From JACXTP01 sp963827905 (lineage in GTDB: Archaea > Thermoplasmatota > Thermoplasmata > Methanomassiliicoccales > UBA472), in NCBI GenBank assembly GCA_963827905.1, contig CAWHCB010000008.1, forward strand, positions 97,375 through 161,374: a stretch of DNA of 64,000 nt, in the 5' to 3' direction. How positions within the stretch are numbered: the first letter of the stretch is position 1; each line of letters begins with the position of its first letter. The position numbers and the translations under genes are program-made. The notes beneath the pieces are model-generated. The model made no database searches and had not been told where the DNA came from. It saw only the letters and a program-made list of their open reading frames with translations. Of the stretch, positions 62,146 to 64,000 are shown one piece after another.

Positions 62146-63912
62146 ATGCGCATTGCCGTGCTGCTAAGGGACCGGTGTCAGCCCAAGAAGTGCAACGCCG
62201 AGTGCCGACGATATTGCCCCAAGGTACGCACCGGGGTGGAAGTGGTAGTGATGGGCGAGGACGGCAGGCCGACCATCTCCGAGGACCTGTGCGTTGGCTG
62301 TGGCATATGCGTTCATAAGTGCCCCTTCGAGTCCATCAAGATCATTGGACTCCCGGACGAGCTCATGGACGATACCGTGCACCAGTATGGTGAGAATCAG
62401 TTCCGCCTATACCGCCTCCCCGTTCCAAAGAAAGGTCAGGTGACCGGCGTCCTTGGTCCCAACGGCATCGGAAAGTCCACTTCTTTCAAGATACTCTCCG
62501 GTGAGATCGTGCCCAACCTAGGACGGTTCGATGCGCCGCCGAGCAAAGAGGAAGTGCTGCAACACTTCGCCGGCAGCGAGGTCAGCGACTATCTGTCCAA
62601 CGTCTATTCGAAGAAGTTCCGAACGTCCACCAAGCCACAGTACGTGGACCGGTTGCCAGCGGTGTTCAAGGGACCGGTCATCGACCTACTGCGAAAGGTG
62701 GAGGAGCGCATGAAGCTGGACGAGGTCGTCGCCTTGCTTGAGCTGGAAGAGGCCATAAAGCGCAACATGACAGACCTGTCCGGCGGAGAGCTGCAGAGGG
62801 TGGCCATGGCGGCCACCATCATGAAGGACGCGGACATCTATTTCTTTGACGAACCATCCTCTTACCTGGACATCTATCAACGTATCAAGATCGCCAAGAT
62901 CATCGAGACCATGGCCAAGGACCGACACGTCGTGGTCATAGAGCACGACCTGGCCGTCCTGGACTTCCTCGCTGAGAACGTTTACCTGGTCTTCGGTTCG
63001 GAGGGCGCTTACGGCGCCTTCGCCCAGCCTCGGCAGGTCCGCCAGGCCATCAACGTCTACCTGGATGGGTACGCGAAGGAGGAGAACATACGCTTCCGCG
63101 ACTATCCCATCCGCTTCGAGAGCCACCCACCTCGGGAGACTTGGCAGCAGGTCGAGCTTCTCGAGTACGAGGAACTAGGTTGCGAGTACCCTGCCTTCAA
63201 GATGAAGGTGGAGGCCGGTTCCATAAAGGTCGGCGAAACGGTGGGGGTGGTCGGCCCGAACGCCATCGGCAAGACGACCTTCGTGAAGATGCTGGCTGGA
63301 GTCCAGGCGCCCACCAGCGGTAAGGTCGCACGAAGCGTTAGGGTCTCCTACAAGCCCCAATACATCACCCCCGATTTCGATGGGACGGTGCAGGAGCTGT
63401 TCCACTCCTACGTAAAGGACTTCTTCGAGTCCGGTTTCTTCCAGACCGAGATCGCCCATCCCATGGTGCTCAAGCCCCTGCTGGAGAAGAACGTCAAGAA
63501 CCTGTCCGGTGGCGAATTGCAGCGGGTGGCCGTGGCGCTCTGCCTATCGCGGGACGCAGACGTCTATTTGCTGGACGAACCGTCCGCCTACCTCGATTCC
63601 AATCAGAGGATGGAGACCGCCAAGACGATTCGTCGGACCATGGAGAAGCGTGGCCGGAGCGCCCTGGTCGTGGACCACGACATATATTTCCTGGACATGG
63701 TTTCCGACTCCATGATGGTGTTCGACGGTCTGCCCGGCTTCGAAGGCTATGGCAAAGGTCCGTATGACATGCGCAAGGGCATGAACCTCTTCCTAGAGAA
63801 GGTGGACATCACCTTCCGTCGAGACAATGACACCAACCGCCCGCGCATCAACAAGCCTGGGTCGCGTCTCGACCGGGAGCAGAAGTCCAAGGGCGAGTAT
63901 TACTACTCCTAG
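62146..63912 (+). CDS. Ribosome-recycling ATPase RLI/ABCE1
   Basis: The 588-residue protein has an N-terminal iron-sulfur domain (CQPKKCNAECRRYCP then CVGCGICVHKCPFESI), two ABC modules (GPNGIGKST, LSGGELQRVAMAATI, YFFDEPSSYLD; GPNAIGKTT, LSGGELQRVAVALCL, YLLDEPSAYLD) and a hinge. It splits 70S ribosomes after termination. MRIAVLLRDRC is the conserved start at ATG 62146, leaderless, with TTTTTATC about 28 bp upstream; 22 open codons before it are not conserved. No frameshift. Its stop codon overlaps that of the next gene on the reverse strand. Confidence 0.97.
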   Translation: MRIAVLLRDRCQPKKCNAECRRYCPKVRTGVEVVVMGEDGRPTISEDLCVGCGICVHKCPFESIKIIGLPDELMDDTVHQYGENQFRLYRLPVPKKGQVTGVLGPNGIGKSTSFKILSGEIVPNLGRFDAPPSKEEVLQHFAGSEVSDYLSNVYSKKFRTSTKPQYVDRLPAVFKGPVIDLLRKVEERMKLDEVVALLELEEAIKRNMTDLSGGELQRVAMAATIMKDADIYFFDEPSSYLDIYQRIKIAKIIETMAKDRHVVVIEHDLAVLDFLAENVYLVFGSEGAYGAFAQPRQVRQAINVYLDGYAKEENIRFRDYPIRFESHPPRETWQQVELLEYEELGCEYPAFKMKVEAGSIKVGETVGVVGPNAIGKTTFVKMLAGVQAPTSGKVARSVRVSYKPQYITPDFDGTVQELFHSYVKDFFESGFFQTEIAHPMVLKPLLEKNVKNLSGGELQRVAVALCLSRDADVYLLDEPSAYLDSNQRMETAKTIRRTMEKRGRSALVVDHDIYFLDMVSDSMMVFDGLPGFEGYGKGPYDMRKGMNLFLEKVDITFRRDNDTNRPRINKPGSRLDREQKSKGEYYYS

Positions 63913-64000
63913 ACGCCCTCATCGCCTTTCTTGGTGCGGGGTAACTTACCCATTTCCTTGAGGCGGTGCAGGACCCACCATGCCCCTATGATAACCAGGG
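63909..64000 (-). CDS. C-terminal end of a membrane protein (cut by window edge)
   Basis: The reverse strand from the window edge reads LVIIGAWWVLHRLKEMGKLP, continues RTKKGDEGV and stops at 63909-63911. A hydrophobic run with two Trp followed by a basic, hydrophilic tail fits the last membrane helix of an unknown protein. Its TAG stop overlaps the TAG of RLI across the CTAG at 63909-63912, so the two genes meet tail to tail with no gap. Confidence 0.5.
   Translation of the reverse strand, partial: LVIIGAWWVLHRLKEMGKLPRTKKGDEGV

Noticed and set aside
1..64000. CRISPR array, insertion sequence, integrase or prophage genes
   Set aside because: No regularly spaced repeats, transposase, integrase or phage structural genes were found on either strand.

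Overview
The window is a gene-dense stretch (roughly 58-60% G+C in genes by eye) of a euryarchaeal chromosome. Archaeal markers are replication factor C small subunit, the ribosome-recycling ATPase RLI/ABCE1, ribosomal protein L40e, archaeal-type riboflavin synthase and FAD synthase, archaeal-type nicotinate phosphoribosyltransferase, and TATA-like boxes 25-30 bp upstream of start codons that have no Shine-Dalgarno site (leaderless genes). Hydrogenase maturation genes (hypA, hypD), a NikR nickel regulator, several ferredoxins and a DUF835 response regulator suggest an anaerobic Thermoplasmata-type lineage, possibly Methanomassiliicoccales. That placement is inference; no 16S rRNA or mcr gene lies here.

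Layout: 0-8 kb holds ferredoxins, a VOC protein and universal stress proteins, then a run of amidohydrolase, stress protein, CBS protein, glycyl-tRNA synthetase and a CBS protein with an HPF-like C-terminus. 8-15 kb holds valyl-tRNA synthetase, tRNA-Gly(GCC), and a degenerate REC-PAS-kinase. 15-29 kb holds two ABC export systems, a hotdog thioesterase, a rhodanese, a RibD-type reductase, a UbiA prenyltransferase, a QueG-like Fe-S protein, an EF-Tu-like protein without a working G domain, a two-domain PPK2 and a DEAD-box helicase. 29-40 kb holds ferritin, two CorA-like proteins, hypA-hypD, nth-folC-asnB-like, nikR, topoisomerase IA and a CobW GTPase. 40-50 kb holds Lrp, OsmC, nicotinate phosphoribosyltransferase, enolase, a response regulator, L40e, RFC, TtuA, SHMT and phosphoglucose/phosphomannose isomerase. 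50-64 kb holds the riboflavin operon, an aminotransferase, a PUA/PP-loop/ferredoxin protein, FtsZ, a roadblock protein, a PHP phosphoesterase, methionyl-tRNA synthetase and RLI.

Functionally, four flavin genes in a row plus a reductase 30 kb away cover most of the archaeal riboflavin pathway. HypA, HypD and NikR point to nickel-enzyme assembly. Several genes link translation to nucleotide or energy sensing.

Major caveat: about 22 genes, including single-copy essential ones (glyS, metG, topA, glyA), are interrupted by single-base frameshifts, almost all of the extra-base kind. This looks like assembly or sequencing error, not decay. I give the reconstructed gene spans and mark where each frame breaks. 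No CRISPR array, insertion sequence, rRNA or prophage was seen.
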